The notes under the pieces were generated by a model. It saw nothing but the letters and a program-made list of their open reading frames with translations. It had not been told where the DNA came from and ran no database searches. Below, in pieces: positions 38,001-53,000 of a stretch of 64,000 bases of DNA. The DNA is taken from the NCBI GenBank assembly GCA_937916125.1, contig CALGGE010000066.1:42874-106873 (forward strand), written 5' to 3'. Positions within the stretch are counted from its first letter, which is position 1. Every line of letters begins with the position of its first letter. The position numbers and the translations under genes were made by a program. This stretch comes from an uncultured Elusimicrobia bacterium. GTDB taxonomy: Bacteria > Elusimicrobiota > Endomicrobiia > Endomicrobiales > Endomicrobiaceae.

Positions 38001-41000
38001 CGAATTTATCACCCGATGTCGCTCTATAAGTATCGGAAGCAGACCTACTTGAAGAAGTTTCCGTTACTATCGCAGGAGACAAATCCAAACCTAAAGTATC
38101 CCTAAGTAATAAATTTAATGCTTCGGCTAAATCATCATCATCGTTGAGTTTGAGATAATAAGAAACCGACTGTTTAGCACTATTGGTTAAAACTCCACCT
38201 TCCAACAACATTCCATTATCTTGTAATCTTTGTTCTATATTTGAAATATCTTGACTACTTACACCATGTTCTGCTAATACAGCACCAAGTTCTGCCGTTG
38301 TCTTAGGCATATCCTTAAATTCTGTATCCATGCCATAAGTTGCCATAACTCTATCACTATAACCAAACATTATCTCTGCTGCAGTCTGTAAACTATCAGC
38401 CGTAGTAATGAATCCTTCAGAAGAGCCTTGAGTTTGAGAAATACCATTCCATTGTTCATACAAAGCTTGAGCTTTTGCCCCTATTGCACTATCTGTTCCG
38501 AGTGTTGTTGCTATTCTTCTAAACGCATCTTTTGCCGTAGTTTCCAAGTTTCCTAATGCATCTCTCAACTGTTGCTCACCGCTAATAAGGTCTGTATTTG
38601 TACCTTCGATATTTAACCTTGAAGTTTGTTCCGCATTCAATATATCCGATAATACATTATAAACAACTTGTCCTTCTTCCGTATTCATACCTGCTTCAAC
38701 TATAAGGTTATTCAACTCTGCAGTTAAGAATTTATCTTTTATGGTATCGACAAGTCCGAATACTAAAGATTGAGAAGCTTGATTATACAACATATATAAT
38801 TTTGCCAATTGGAAATCACGAACATCAGCAGATAGTTTATCACTAATACTTCCGTCTGAATTAAATAAATTATTTAACAATCTTTGATCTTCCTGAGAAG
38901 GACTGGATTTTAATTGTTCATATATTCCTTTTGTGATAACTTCATTACCACTAATTTTTTCCATATAAGCAGATACTTCTGTCTGATTACCAAATACCGT
39001 TCTTGTGGCGGTTTCTCCGCTGTGTCTTGTGACTCTACCATAAACTTGAGTCAACAATGATGCCGACATCTGAGAACTGTCAACAAGTAAATCAAAATTA
39101 CCTACATAATCAAGACCCATACCGGCTTTTTCATTGCCGATTATTATCTTAGCATTTGCACCACTATCCTTTTCTCTGTTTATAATGTCATCTGTCTTTT
39201 CCGTATCGGTTTCTATATTTAATATTCTATAACGATAATCCGTTCCATGCTCCGAGTCATATTTCGCTAATGCATCCCTTACCTGTTCTCTAACAGCAAC
39301 ATCCACAGAAATAATTACTTGGTTTCTTGCATTTTCACTATTTAAATTATTTATTATTCTATTAACTATATTATCAATTATTTGCTGTCTGTTTTCCGTC
39401 TGAACAAATAATACCTGATCGCCGGTAGCATTTTCCGTTACAACTTCAAAACGCTTTTCATCTCCATATTGTGCTATCTCCATACCAAATGAAGCAGCCA
39501 TATCCTGGACATGAGATAACGTTCCCGACATACCGATATACTGTCCGTTACCAAAGAATAATCTGCTACCTGATGTTCCAAAATCAGTTTCACTTACTGA
39601 AACATTTTCTAAGGCTGCCTCATGATAATTTGTATCTAAAACTTTTTCTACACTAAGATGTTGGTCTCTATTAAATATACCTTGTACTTCATTTGTCATT
39701 CTCGATGCAGCATATGCATAGGCCGCATCCTGGAACACTCTTCCATTCTCCTTATTACCATTTGCAACAGGAACTATTTGATACGAGCCGTCTGCTTGTA
39801 ATGCTAAAGCATAAGTATCTTTACCGTTTTGTTTTTCAAGTATTGCTTTAACACAAGAATCTATCCAAGTTCTGTTTATATTATTATCCCTAGCAAAAGC
39901 ATCTAATTGTTCACTTAATTCGGTTGAAATACTTCCTTCTCCGGTATCTTGTGAAACTTTTATATCTCCGTTTCTTACAAGTTCTGCTGCTTTTGCATAT
40001 GCAGTTAACAATCCGTCTGTCTGTTCTTTAGTCCACTTATCCGTTATGTTATTTGCACCGTTGCTCAGTATAAACGATGTCTGGCTTTCCATAAACTTAT
40101 GAACTTCATCTGCTATCGTTAATCTGTCAGTCTGAGCCTGGAAATCAGTTAAAATATTTTGTAATCTTGAATTACCTTGTGCAGCCTGCGAAGCAGCCGT
40201 TGTCCCCAAGAATCCCATCTGTTCGCCGGTCCAAATTCTTAAACCGTCTTTATCATTCATGGCAGCTTCAAATTCTTCTACATTTACTCCCTGTTGTGCA
40301 TTCTGTGCAAGTCTGTCCATATCATAAATATTAACTTTTCCGCCGTTCTGATTGGCAAGTTGTATAAAGTCGCTTACGGATATTTCGTTCGCCTGTCCCG
40401 GATTCAAAGTTCCATTTAAATATTTCTGATATTCTTGAGCATTGGCAACAATTAAGTCCATATTTGTTTCGCCTCTTAAGCTTCTTGACAAAGCTACACC
40501 TGATGCTATTAAAGTTTTACCGAAACCGACACCGGCAAGCATTGCGATATTATTGCCTGTCATAGCATCGGTTATTGCTTGTTTTTGACCGGGTTTAAAG
40601 CCTAAAGATTGCGATCCGTCATCAGACATATAAACTTTATTATCTTTTAATAATTGTTCTGCTTTATCAACAGAAGCTGCGGCATCAAATATATTTATCA
40701 TTTCTTGTGTCAAATTAACATTCTGTAAATATTCATAGGCACCAACAAAAACACTATCATTAAAGAAAGAACTTATTTCTCCAAAGTTGTTAAAGTTGTA
40801 TTCTAAAACTCTATTCGTAACAAAACTTAAACCATCATTTCCTGATACACTTTGAACAGCTGCTCGAACATCTCCTACAACTTTACTTGCAAGAGACACT
40901 CTCATATCAGCAGATTTAACTTTACCAAACAAATCATTGATTTGAGCAGCTTTTGCTTGCTGTCTCGCAGCTTCCTGCTCAGCTTGAACTTCAGCAGTTG

Positions 41001-44000
41001 CTCCGGTATCCACTTTTCCATAACTATTGCTATCAAAGATATCATTTACATTTAATTTTGCCGTTTCTTGTGCTATCAATTCTGTCATAAATTTATCATC
41101 TTTATAAGTTTCCATTTGTGCATCAAGATAAAGCAATTTATCTTTTGTAGTTTCTTGATTGGTTAATTCATTTGTAATGTTGTTCATTTTCTGTGTGTTG
41201 GCAAGAACAACAGTCCCAAGTTCATGATACAAAGTCTCTGCTGCACCGGTCAAATTAACACCATTCTGAGACAAGACTTTCAAATTCAAGAATGTCGCAG
41301 ATACATCACTATAACTTGAATTATTAATAGCCGATGCAATATTTCCATTATTTGCAGAAATTACATTATTAATTCTATTAATAATATTCTGCGAAACATC
41401 GCCACCTTGTTTCGTTAATGTGTCCAAAGCCGCTAAGCTTGTAGCATTTGCAATAGAACCTAAACTTGCATTGTCGGCATTAGCCGTAAAATCGTTGAAA
41501 TTAATTCTATTAATTACTTCACTAACGGTCGATGCAGTGAAAGGAATATTATTAGAAGCAACCTTATTATTTAAAATATTTCTGTTAACTATATTGTTCA
41601 TACTTACTAATGCATTCCATGCATTTACGTCGCCATTATTTATAGCTTGTGCCATGTTTGCAACACTAAATTTGCCATTGGCATCAGAGTATTGTCCTAT
41701 CGTTGATAACAGTTGTACTTTTGCCGGAGTATTTAAGGAGACAGTATCACCGACAAAACGAGTCTTGAAGACATCCCATGTACTTAAATTTTGTTGTTGT
41801 GATAAACCATTATAAGCCGTAGCCGCACCATATATCTGTTGAATACTCTTTACAAAATCTGCTGTTTGTGTATTTGCAGAAAAACCGGAACCCATCGCAC
41901 CAATATATGCTAACATAATATTTTGAATATTCCCTGCATCAAAATTCATACCTGCTGTATTTGCGGAAAATGTTGCCATATTATTATTTAGCAATGTACT
42001 GAAAGACGTGGTATTTGTCATAGAGTAAACTTGAGCTATCGCACCAAGTGATGTCATAAAGTTTTGTAAAGATGATGTATCTGTTATATTGTCAGCAGAA
42101 AAAACAACATTTCCATTTTGAACAACATTGAACTTACCTGCATCAAATTGTACTTCCACACCATTAATGCCATTCATTGAAAGCATTCTGTTCATAGCAT
42201 TCGTTGCAATTGAATTATTATTCTGAGAGTAACTTGTATTACTTACTGTCGTTGCATATGTTGTATTTGTATATACATTACCTACTCCGTCAGGAGACAT
42301 AAACTCTACTAAAGATTCTGCAGCAGCATCACTTACGCCTAATGGTTTTAGTATAAAACTCTTTATGGCACCTTCCTTAAACCATTCTTCAAAAGCACCT
42401 TCTCCTACTCTGCTTAGAGCTTTATAAATTCCGCTATTTTTGAATGACTCTAATACACTGTTTTTTGTAAAATTGGAAAGATTTTCTCCTAATTTTATAG
42501 TTCCTTCACCAAACGGAGTAGCACTAAAATTATCTTTTATGCTTGACAATTTTTTACCAAGTACAGAGCTTCCAAATCTTTCTCCTGCTCCGGAGAATAA
42601 ACCTTTAACACCTTCAGCTAAACCTTCTGCCGTAGGCATACCTAAATACATTATCAAACCAAATCCTAAACTCTGTCCGGGATTAACAGCTAATAAATTT
42701 CCTTGTTTCCCGGTCTGTTGTATTTCGTTAAAAGCTCCTCCTAAGAAATTCGTTATTATATTTGAACCGAATGTGTTATATATCCATTTGTTTGCACCGT
42801 CACCAAGGAAATTGCCGGTAACAGAAGCTATTGCATTCATACCGATATTTAATTCAAACATGGAATACATGTGGGCTGTCAGAGACTGTAATGTGGAACC
42901 CCATTGTGTTAAACCAAGTCCTCCTCCAAAAACCAAACTTTGTGCATGTCTTAAAGAACCTAATAAACCCGATTCTCCTTCGATTATTCCATTTTTCAAA
43001 TAACCGGAATTCCCGATAAAACTGTTTCCTAAATTTTCAAATTTATCAGACCAACTTAATGTTTCTGCAGTCGTTTTAACAGCCTTAGTCGCACTAACCT
43101 CTACAGCTTTTTCTATTGCATTTGTGGATAATCCGAAATTATCTAATGCAGAGTTTATATTATTAAGACCTTTTCCTTCCGCTGTTTTTAAGGCTTCTTG
43201 TAATTTATCAGATACTCCGTTCATACTCTTTGCAGCTAATGCTGCTTTTCTGACTGACGTCATTTCATCAAATACTTTTATTGCTGTTCTGGCAGAACTG
43301 AAACCTGTCGCCCCGGACTGCAATGCAAAAGACGTTGCCTTTGCTGCACTACCTATCTGCATCGGGAAGGCAATAGCAAGTCCGGTTGCTGCTAAATTCA
43401 ACAAACCGCTAGGGACATCACCATTGCTAAAAGCATAACTTGCATTCATTGCACCCTGACTTGCAAAGTATGCTGTTCCTAAAGCAGAGAGTGTCAATGA
43501 AATAGGATGTGATAGAGCCGTTGCCGCTGCCGTTCCTAAAACTGCACCTATACCGGCACTTGTTCCGCCCAAAGCAGGAACAAATGCTGCGGCACCCATA
43601 CCACCGGTGGCAACAGTTACAGCTATTGCGGCAATACCTGCCACACCAGCCCAACCGGCAGCTGTTCTATCTTGTTGTGTTATATTTACTACGTTTTTAC
43701 TTGTTAACATTGTTGATGCTAATGTTAATGCTGCATTGTCTGCTCCCCAACCATGCCATATACCTTCTACAGCTCCACCTATTGCCACAAATGTTCCGCC
43801 AATAGAATCCAACGTCCCGGCTATAAAATTCTTATTTATGGTTAAATTAGATGCCTTAACATCTGTAGTTCCTTGCCAGAAACCAAAATCTAATTCATTA
43901 TAATCACTACCATACCAAGTAGTTCCATTTTTAAATTTTCCACCGGCAAAATCTTGTTCACCGAAAGCTACAGCACCATTATATTTTACGGTGCCTGCAC

Positions 44001-47000
44001 TAACACTCGGAGCAGTATATTTTACAGGTGCACTCCCGTCAAAGCTATAAGTCATGGAAATTGTATTATTGTTAGAATCTGTTAAAGTTCTGGTAACACT
44101 TACTTTACCATCTCCGGTTAAAGGATGAACTGTAGTACTAAACCAATCTTCCGTTTCCTGCATTCTTTGAAGAACTAATGATCCTAAGCTTGCAACAGAA
44201 GTGTCGCTTTCACAGAAAACTTTTACACTACCGTCAACATTAACATCATAGCTAATTCCTATATTTTGATAAACTCTATTGTTGGACAATTCCTGAACAC
44301 CTTGTGTATTGAAATGAGAATCGTACAAAGAAACTTCAGTACCACCCAAGAATTGAGAGAATGAAGTTCCCAAAGTTTCTGCATTTATACTGACTTCAAA
44401 CGTAGTAGTATTTGAATTGGTATTAAACTTACTTATAGTTATATTTTCACTATCAATGGTAGCATTAAGTTCGTATTTAACGTTATTGGTACTTTTTTTA
44501 CTCTCTTCCGGAGGATTTTTATCGGTTTTTGCGTTATAGCCCATTGTTATGTTATCACCAAAATTTTTCAATGTTAAATCTGCAATCAAACTTACTCCAT
44601 CTGAAGATAAGCTCAAATCTTTTAACGCAAATGTCGATGATATATCTCTGCCGTTAGCATCTTTTGCTCCAAGATTTCTGGTAAATCCAATATCTTCCAA
44701 TGATAAATTTCTCGTATCTTTTCTATCATCTTCCGGGAAAAATATTGCATATCTATTATGATTATTTCTTGCTTCCACAAACTGTTCATAGGTCATTAAA
44801 TTATTTGCATTAAGGTATCTATCAAGATCTTCATCCGTAACATATCCTTGTCCATTTTTTCCATTAGAATCTGAAACATACTCTCTTGTATTAGAGTCCC
44901 ATCCTGTCAGTCCAAAGAGAAATTCAATTCTTTGATTATCTATTAAGTACTGTTTAACATTTTCTTCCGTTACTTCGTAATCAAAACCTTCAGCATTGTT
45001 GGCAGCCACGCTTGTCCCGTTATCAACCATAGCAAGGTCTCCTAAATATCTGCGGTAAGCCTGTTCATCACTTAAACCATCATAAGCAGATAATAGAGGT
45101 GTGTCAAATCTCTCTCCACCCATTTGTTCATGTATCAATGCATTGTATTCATCGTTGGTCATAGTATAACTAACTTTAACATCTGAAGGATCTATTTCTT
45201 TACCATTAGCATTAAGTAAGCCATCTAAAACAACTCCACCTTCTTCAGTATAAGAGATTCTTGCTCTATCGTATACTTGTCCGGCATATTCATATTTATC
45301 GCAACCCCAAATAAGACTTCCTTCCATATGTAAAGTACCATCTTCTTCCCCGTATGAAATTTTCAATCCTGTAGATTTTTCATCTGTAGTTGCTCCTTCA
45401 AAAAGATAATGAGAGTCTAATACTAAATCACCCGAACTATATTTCTTAACACCGGAATTTCTATCATCAATATTAATATAATATGCATCATATATAGTTT
45501 TACCTGTAGCACTATCAGTCTCACCGGTATCTTTAAAGAAAGAATATACATGCTCACCATTCAATGTTGATTTCGTCCATAATTTTGTTACAAGTTTTGC
45601 ATTATCAGCACCTGCAGTTTGAGTAATCTTACCATTGGCACCAACTGTTGTTACAGAATAACCTTTTAAATAAACTTGTCCATCGATAACATTTCCATTA
45701 TCATCTTTTTCAGGATCGACGAAGAAATCGGTTATACATGTCGTTGTGTAACTTCCTTCCATAGTCTGCTTGAATTCACCATCTTTAAAAGATATTATTA
45801 TCTTGGTATCTTTATTATAAACAGTCTCTAATATTCCACCCAAACCATCTGTTGTTCTTTCCTTTGTCCCTGCCGTAACTGTCTTATAATATCCAAAAGT
45901 TTCTCCGTATTCCTGAAAATCTCCGTTCTTATCAAGTATTACAGTACTATTGTTAAGATATTTGTATCCATTAGGAATATATCCGTCCAACACATCACCC
46001 GAGTATATTCTTGTAGTTAGTCCCGTTTCCTCATCCGTTACATCTTTCCAACTGCTATTAAATTTATAATTATTATATGAACCGTTTATAGTCGTTTTAC
46101 CATTAACTATATCTATTGTTTCCGTATAACTTCCTATATCATATTTGTTACCTTGAACATCTATATCCGTACCGTAACTTACTGTTCTTGTATATCCAAA
46201 AACATCTCCGTACCCAACAAATTCTCCTGAACTATTAAACTTTACACTACTACCTTCAAGATATTGATACCCCGTAGGTACATAATTTTCATCCAAGGCA
46301 TCACCGGAGTACGTTCTTATTGTTTCACCGGTCTCATTATTCTTTACATCTGTCCAACTACTATTAAATCTACTGCCATTATTCATTCCTGTAACTTTTG
46401 TAGTTATACTTGAAGGTTCGATATCCGCGTCGCCATCATAATTATATTTTGTCGTTTCCGTATGATAATTATTCTCATCTATTGTTGTCGTTCTTGTCGT
46501 ATCTATCACTCTCTGCTTATTCGTGTCATATCTCATCTCATAACTCTCGTTACTGCCAAGTACGTCTTTACTTTCTACCTTACCGTCTTGTCCGAAATTT
46601 ATTATGCTGTTCAATGTCCCGTCTTCACCTTGGTCGCTTCCTTCATATGTCCTGGTCAATACTCCGTCTTTGGTTACATCCGTATATTTACTGAATAAAC
46701 CAGAATATTCTCCGGTTCCGGTTATTGTCGTAATTTCTAAGCCGTTAGTTTTATAATCTGTATGTTCCGTATAAGTTGTGTTGGTATTTGCATCTATTGT
46801 AGTGACTTTATCTGTGTATATTAATTCTTGATTACTATTGTAAGTTTCGCTGTAACCTGTTAAATCCCTCACTGTTCCATCTTCAGATTTATATTGCAAT
46901 CCATCACTATAGGATAAAGTTCTATTTCCTTCACTATCGATTGTAGTTATTATTTCGCCTGAAGTTTCCCAAGTATTTCCTTGCTCATCGGTTCCTTCTG

Positions 47001-50000
47001 ATACCACCACTTTATATGATAAATTATCAATACCTTCTTGTACAAACTCACCATTTGCATCTCTTGTAAATCTTGCATCACCTGATAAGTACTCTATACC
47101 ATCAGACTCTATTCCTGTTAAATCAAGAGAGAATGATCCATCTTCATTCTGTACAAAATCATATCCGTCTATTGTCAAAGTCTTTGTCAAAGTATCTACT
47201 TTATACTCGTGGCCATCTATAGTACCACTTTCCCCTAATATACTATTCATCAAATCTATTGACAAATCGGTAAGTCCGTTCATACTATCAAATAACATTG
47301 ACAAAGCAGGACTATCAACTACAGCATCTAACATTCTTGAAATATCCGTAACATTGGGAGTATTAGCATCTATATTAGGAACTACAACTTCTTGCAAGGC
47401 AATAAGTCCGGAAGATGTCATTTGATAACTGTGATCATCCATATGTTGTTCCAATAAGTATGAACCTTTGGCATATGTACTTCCTTCAGCGTAAACGGAT
47501 GTTGCAGATACACCTGAAGACAATGATTTTGAACTTACATTCTCAAATGTTCCTGAAACCGTTAATGTATCTCCGTTATCATATACAAAACCATCAAATG
47601 TAGAAGTTGATACTTTTGTTTGCTGTTCCTGTTGATCCTGCTGTTGTCCTTCTTCCTCAGATGTCTGCTCACTTTCAATAGGATTTTCCATGTCATTTAT
47701 AACAGCATCTTTAACCGTCAAATTACCCGACAATATAGCATCCGTAATTTTTCCCGTATCATCAATATTAAAGGTTATTACAGAACCGGCATTCCAGCTT
47801 GCATTATTACTGCTTGCTTTAATCTCTTGTCCTGCATCAGTAATATAGTTAACAGATAGACTTTGTGCAAGTATTGCATTATCATCCTTATTCCCGCTAA
47901 GTTTTAAACCTTTCGCAACGGTTGTTACATTACCGTCACCGTCAACCATATCAAAATTATTTTTCGTCTGAACATATACTGCATTTTCTGCATTAGCACT
48001 GTTGTAATTGTATAATCCGCTCCAGAAACCTACAACATCTCCCTTATTGAAAGAAGTTTTTAATGAATCTAAATTATTTGTAAATTCAAAATTGTCTTTA
48101 TCCAATATTTCAATATTGGCATTGTTAATAGTAGCCGTTGCCCTAAAACCAAGGACACCGTTTTCATCCGTCCCTAATTCCAAAACCGTACCTTTAGCAA
48201 CATTAACTCTGCCGACACCATCCGCAGATGTTACGGACCCGTTTTCTGTAGCCGTATATTTAATATTTCCGTTAACGGAAGTGTATCCTATCAAAGCATC
48301 ATCCAAGTTACCTACAGTTCCGGACATAGATATCCCTGTAAATACAAGATCAGCTGAAGTGTTTCTCGTAAAACCTTTCAACTGTGTCTGTTCCATATTC
48401 TTCAATATACTATTCAAAGTGTTATTTGTATCATCACCGTAATATTCATATGCCGATGTTGCATCAGTTATGGTCCATGCACCATTTTGGAATGTAAGGC
48501 TACCATCTGAAACGGTAAAATGTATATCTCCTTTTTCCGTTCTTATGGTATAGTTGGAACCTTTAGTTAATTTACTGTTTTCAGACGCAATTGCACCAAG
48601 CAGTGAAGATGACGTTAACGAAGAAGATGTTGCATTACGGAATATACCGTCAATATTAACTTTACTATAGTTATCATTATTATCATCTACACTTCCTTCA
48701 AAACTCATCCGTGTTTCAGAAGCCGGGCTTCCGTCTGTCGGATTTCCATTTATTGCAATTGTTTCATTTTGTACAGTTCCGGCGAATTTAAAAGATCCCG
48801 ATATTTCGGCAGCTATAATTCCGCCCGAATCATCTTTATAGAAATCTATTGTACTTGCTCCTGCAAGCCAATTTGCAGTATAACTATCATCAACTCCGCT
48901 TATATGTGCAGAAATTTCATTAGTTGCTATTACTTTATTCCCTTCAGCATCACCAACAAGTTTTAAAGCACCTGCAGATATTGTTGTGCCGTCAGTTACT
49001 TTTATATCGGATTTATTTGTTACACATAAACCGTCTCTTGTATTAAAATCTTCTCCTTCGGTAAGTTGATATCCTTTTTCTGTATTATATTTATTTACTC
49101 CGCTCCAGAAGTTAACAAGTTCTCCGTCGGCGAATGTCGTAGATACACGGTCTTTACCGTCCGTAAATTCAAAATTATTTTTATCCGAAATTTCCAGAAT
49201 ACCCTTAACATCTCCTACCGCCGTAAGACCTATTTCCCCTGAAGACGTAACCGTTAACGCAACGGTAGAGCCATTTTCTACATTAACGGAGCCTACACCA
49301 TCGCTACTCATAACATAAGCATTATTGCCCGCTTTATATGTTATCGAACCTTTTTCGGACTGATAAGCTTTTATTGCCGCACCGAAATCTAAAGCAGCAC
49401 CTGTAATTTGAGTACCCGTGAAGTTAACTTTCGCCATCGTCCAATCGCCTACCAAAGCGGACTTCATTTGTTCGTTTAATATTGTTCCTATTCCATTATT
49501 GGTATAAACTGCCGTTGAACCGTTTGTTACTTCCCAACCGTTATCGCCGTAAACCATCGCACCCGAAGTAACTTTGAACGAAATTTCTTTTCCCGCATAA
49601 CGTTGATAAAGAGCCGAATCTGCAAGTGCAACGGCACCTTTACCTTCTGATTTAAGTTCACCGTTTCTTATGGATATTACGGCATAATCATTTGCCGCAT
49701 TGCTGATATTATATCCGTTACCTTGTCTTGTATATAAACCTCTTGTATTAATTCTTGTGTCGGTATCGTCTGTACCTGCTTGAGCAGATGTAGAAGCTCC
49801 GCTTGCAGCATTATTAACATAAGCACTCCCCTGATAAACAAATTCCGCACTCATTACACTGCATTCGCCGTTACTCAATCTTAACGACACATCACCTAAA
49901 TATCCGCTAACGGAATTATAATTGTCATCAAGTATGGTACCTGCAACACATGCTCTTGTAACAGATTCTCCCGTAGCTTCATTAGGTACTGTTATATTCG

Positions 50001-53000
50001 TATTGCCCGTTATTTGTGCCGTAACACCATTTGTTTCCGACATATTAACCGTTACATGTATATCTTGCTGTGCATTTATGGTATATCTTGCATCCATCGG
50101 CACTTCTTCTCCGTCAGCCGATTCAGTCGATACGGACGGAATCTTATCCGCAGATAAAGCTTCGGTTAAAGTTGTGGTACCGGTATATGTTAAAGTATCT
50201 CCCGAATCGGACAATGTTGAAGCAGCAATAAAGTCATACACACTGCCTTTATAACCTATTGTTCTGACATCTGCCGTAGACAATCCGCTTGCTATAGCTA
50301 CGGATTGTCTTGCTTCTACTCCGGAACTTGTCAACACATTCTTAATTGTCAGTTCCGTTCCGGCAGCAACAATACCGGAAACATTTCTTTCACCATTCCA
50401 CCAATCATTTGTGATATTGTAACTTGCAGAACAATTATCACCTGCAGTAAATTTAATCGAACCCGTATCGTGTAAACCTATATTGAATTGTGAACCGGTC
50501 CCGAGAATAACGGAATTAGGCAATCCGTAACCGCCTTCGGCAATTACCGTAGCATTTACGCCCGCATTCCTTATACTTTCATTCTGAACCGCCAAAGCTC
50601 CGCCGAGCATTGAAAAATTATTTGTAGAGACTGTAGTCATTGTCTTTGTAAAGTCTATGGATGATAAATTGACATTTATACCGGACTGAGCAAAGGAAGT
50701 TGCTAAATTATTTCTTGCTGCATCGGCATCAGAGAAAGTAAATCCGGAATTTGCTTCTGCCGTCCAGGAACCGCCGGAATAAAAAGCCGTGCCTGACAAA
50801 TCAACTGTTCCTGCAGCAGTATTTAAACTCGAACCGTTCCATGCCCTTGCACCGTCACCTAATGCAAATTCACCGTTTCTTACGGATACTACGAACCCTT
50901 CACCGGAAACAGATAATACATTAGCTGTTCCGTCTCCTTTTTGTATTGTGCTTTGCGTGAGTACGCCCTGAGTTTGAACATTTACGGCACCTGATGAACC
51001 GGAACCCGAAGTACCGCCGTTTCCTGCTCCATAGTCAACATATTCCGTAGAGAATTGAGAACCGCTTCTATAATGATCCCCTAAGGTAAATTCCCCGTTG
51101 GTCAATGCAAAAGTGTCTTTATATGATGTTATATTTCCGTTTTCGTCGGTTTCGGTATCAAAAGATAAAGACATTCCGAATAAATAACCGCTTACGGAAT
51201 TACCGTTGATATCATTACATGTAACGGCAATTGCGGTATCGGTTGACGAGGTAAGCCCCTCACCGTAACTTACCTTATGATTACCGGAAACATTTAAGCT
51301 TACACCTGATGCAGATAATACCGTTTCTACCGACAAGCTCTGTCCTGGTGTTATTTGGAATTTTGAATTTGTTATATATTGACTTAATGTGTTACTGCTG
51401 ACTGTACTCTTATAAGAGAAGTAGTAGCCCGTAGAAGAAGAACCCTTTATGGAACAATGTTTGACAAAATCAGTTGCATTATCGTATTTACCGAAACTCA
51501 TAGCACTTATTTGTGAAGGAGTATAAGTCGTACCCACATAAGTAGTCATTGCAGTTCTGTATGTTTTTGTTGCACTTGAACGTTCTTTAATAGCGGTCAA
51601 AAGTGCCCTGCCTGTAGTTGCATTGGGATTGCTTTTAAATGCAGCCCATGCATTTTTGGCATTATTTTGTGCATTTGCATAATTAATTTCCGCATAATAA
51701 ATAGCTTTTTTGGCACTTTGCGTGGCAGCACTATCCAAACAGGTTGTTCCCGTAGAATAAGTATATGTACTTCCTACTACGAGATTACCGCTACCGTCTC
51801 TTTGGAATGCTCTATAACCGTTAACAGTCTTTAACGCATAAGATACCGTCGTTGAATAGGACGTTCTGTAATTTATACCGAACTTATCCTGCCATGTGCT
51901 GCTGCCGGAATAATAAGAATAGCCTGCCCAAGATATACCGGACTGATTATAACTTATGCCTATAGAACCCATAGTTGCATATGCACTTGATCCCACCGAA
52001 GCAAATACGGCATAATTACCGTCGAAACCAACCACTTTCAACGAACCGGAAGTTATATGTTGTCCCTGTATTGTAGAGCCTGCATTAAATACTGCTCCCG
52101 TACCGATTATGGCAAAATTACCGTCATTAATTCTGATATTTCCGCTGAGAACCTTATAACCGCCATTATCGTCCTGAACGACAACTGCATTTGTTCCCGT
52201 TGCATCGGGGAAAGTTTTATCGTTATTGTTATTATTACCATCTTGTTGATCGGAACCTGATGAAGGCGGTATATAAATTCCGCTTTTTACATTTACTATA
52301 CCGTCAACTACTACACAGCCTGTTTGATATAAATTAATCTGAGCACCGGCTTTTAAAGTTATATTTGCTACGGATGTATCACCGTATTTTATTTCCTGAT
52401 CGGCTGTAGTCTTTATTACAAATTTACCGTCAGACATTTGTAAAGTAAATGTCCCGCTTAAAGTTCCTTTTAAACCGTTTCCGTTTAATACTTCTACACC
52501 GTCCGTATTTGTTAAAGTCCACTTATTGCCGTCTTTACCTACGGTAAAGTCTCCGATTTTATCTCCATCTTTTATATTACGATATGTACCGTCATCATTT
52601 CTTGTGCAATATTTATATTTTGTGCTATCCTGTATATCTTGTGCCGATACCAACACTCCGTTACCGGGTACATATTGAACATCGGCAACTATATGCCAAC
52701 CGTCATTCATATGAATTTGTTTCAAATCCTGCTGAATTTTCTTTTCGTCAGTTAATTTCAAATCATATTTATCGTTCTCATTTTCCATTCTCCATACACC
52801 ATCATCTTTTCTGTACACGGTATATGTCCCTACCTGCATACCTTTTCCATTGGTGTACCAATTCCCCGATTTCAGTGTAAAATAAGTTTCTTTGACATTT
52901 CCTTGTTCATTTATAAGATTTGCATTTACCAACTGTCCTTTCCCGTCGGGTGAAGATACAACATCATTTACGGTAATCCAATTATCTTTATAGTATATTT

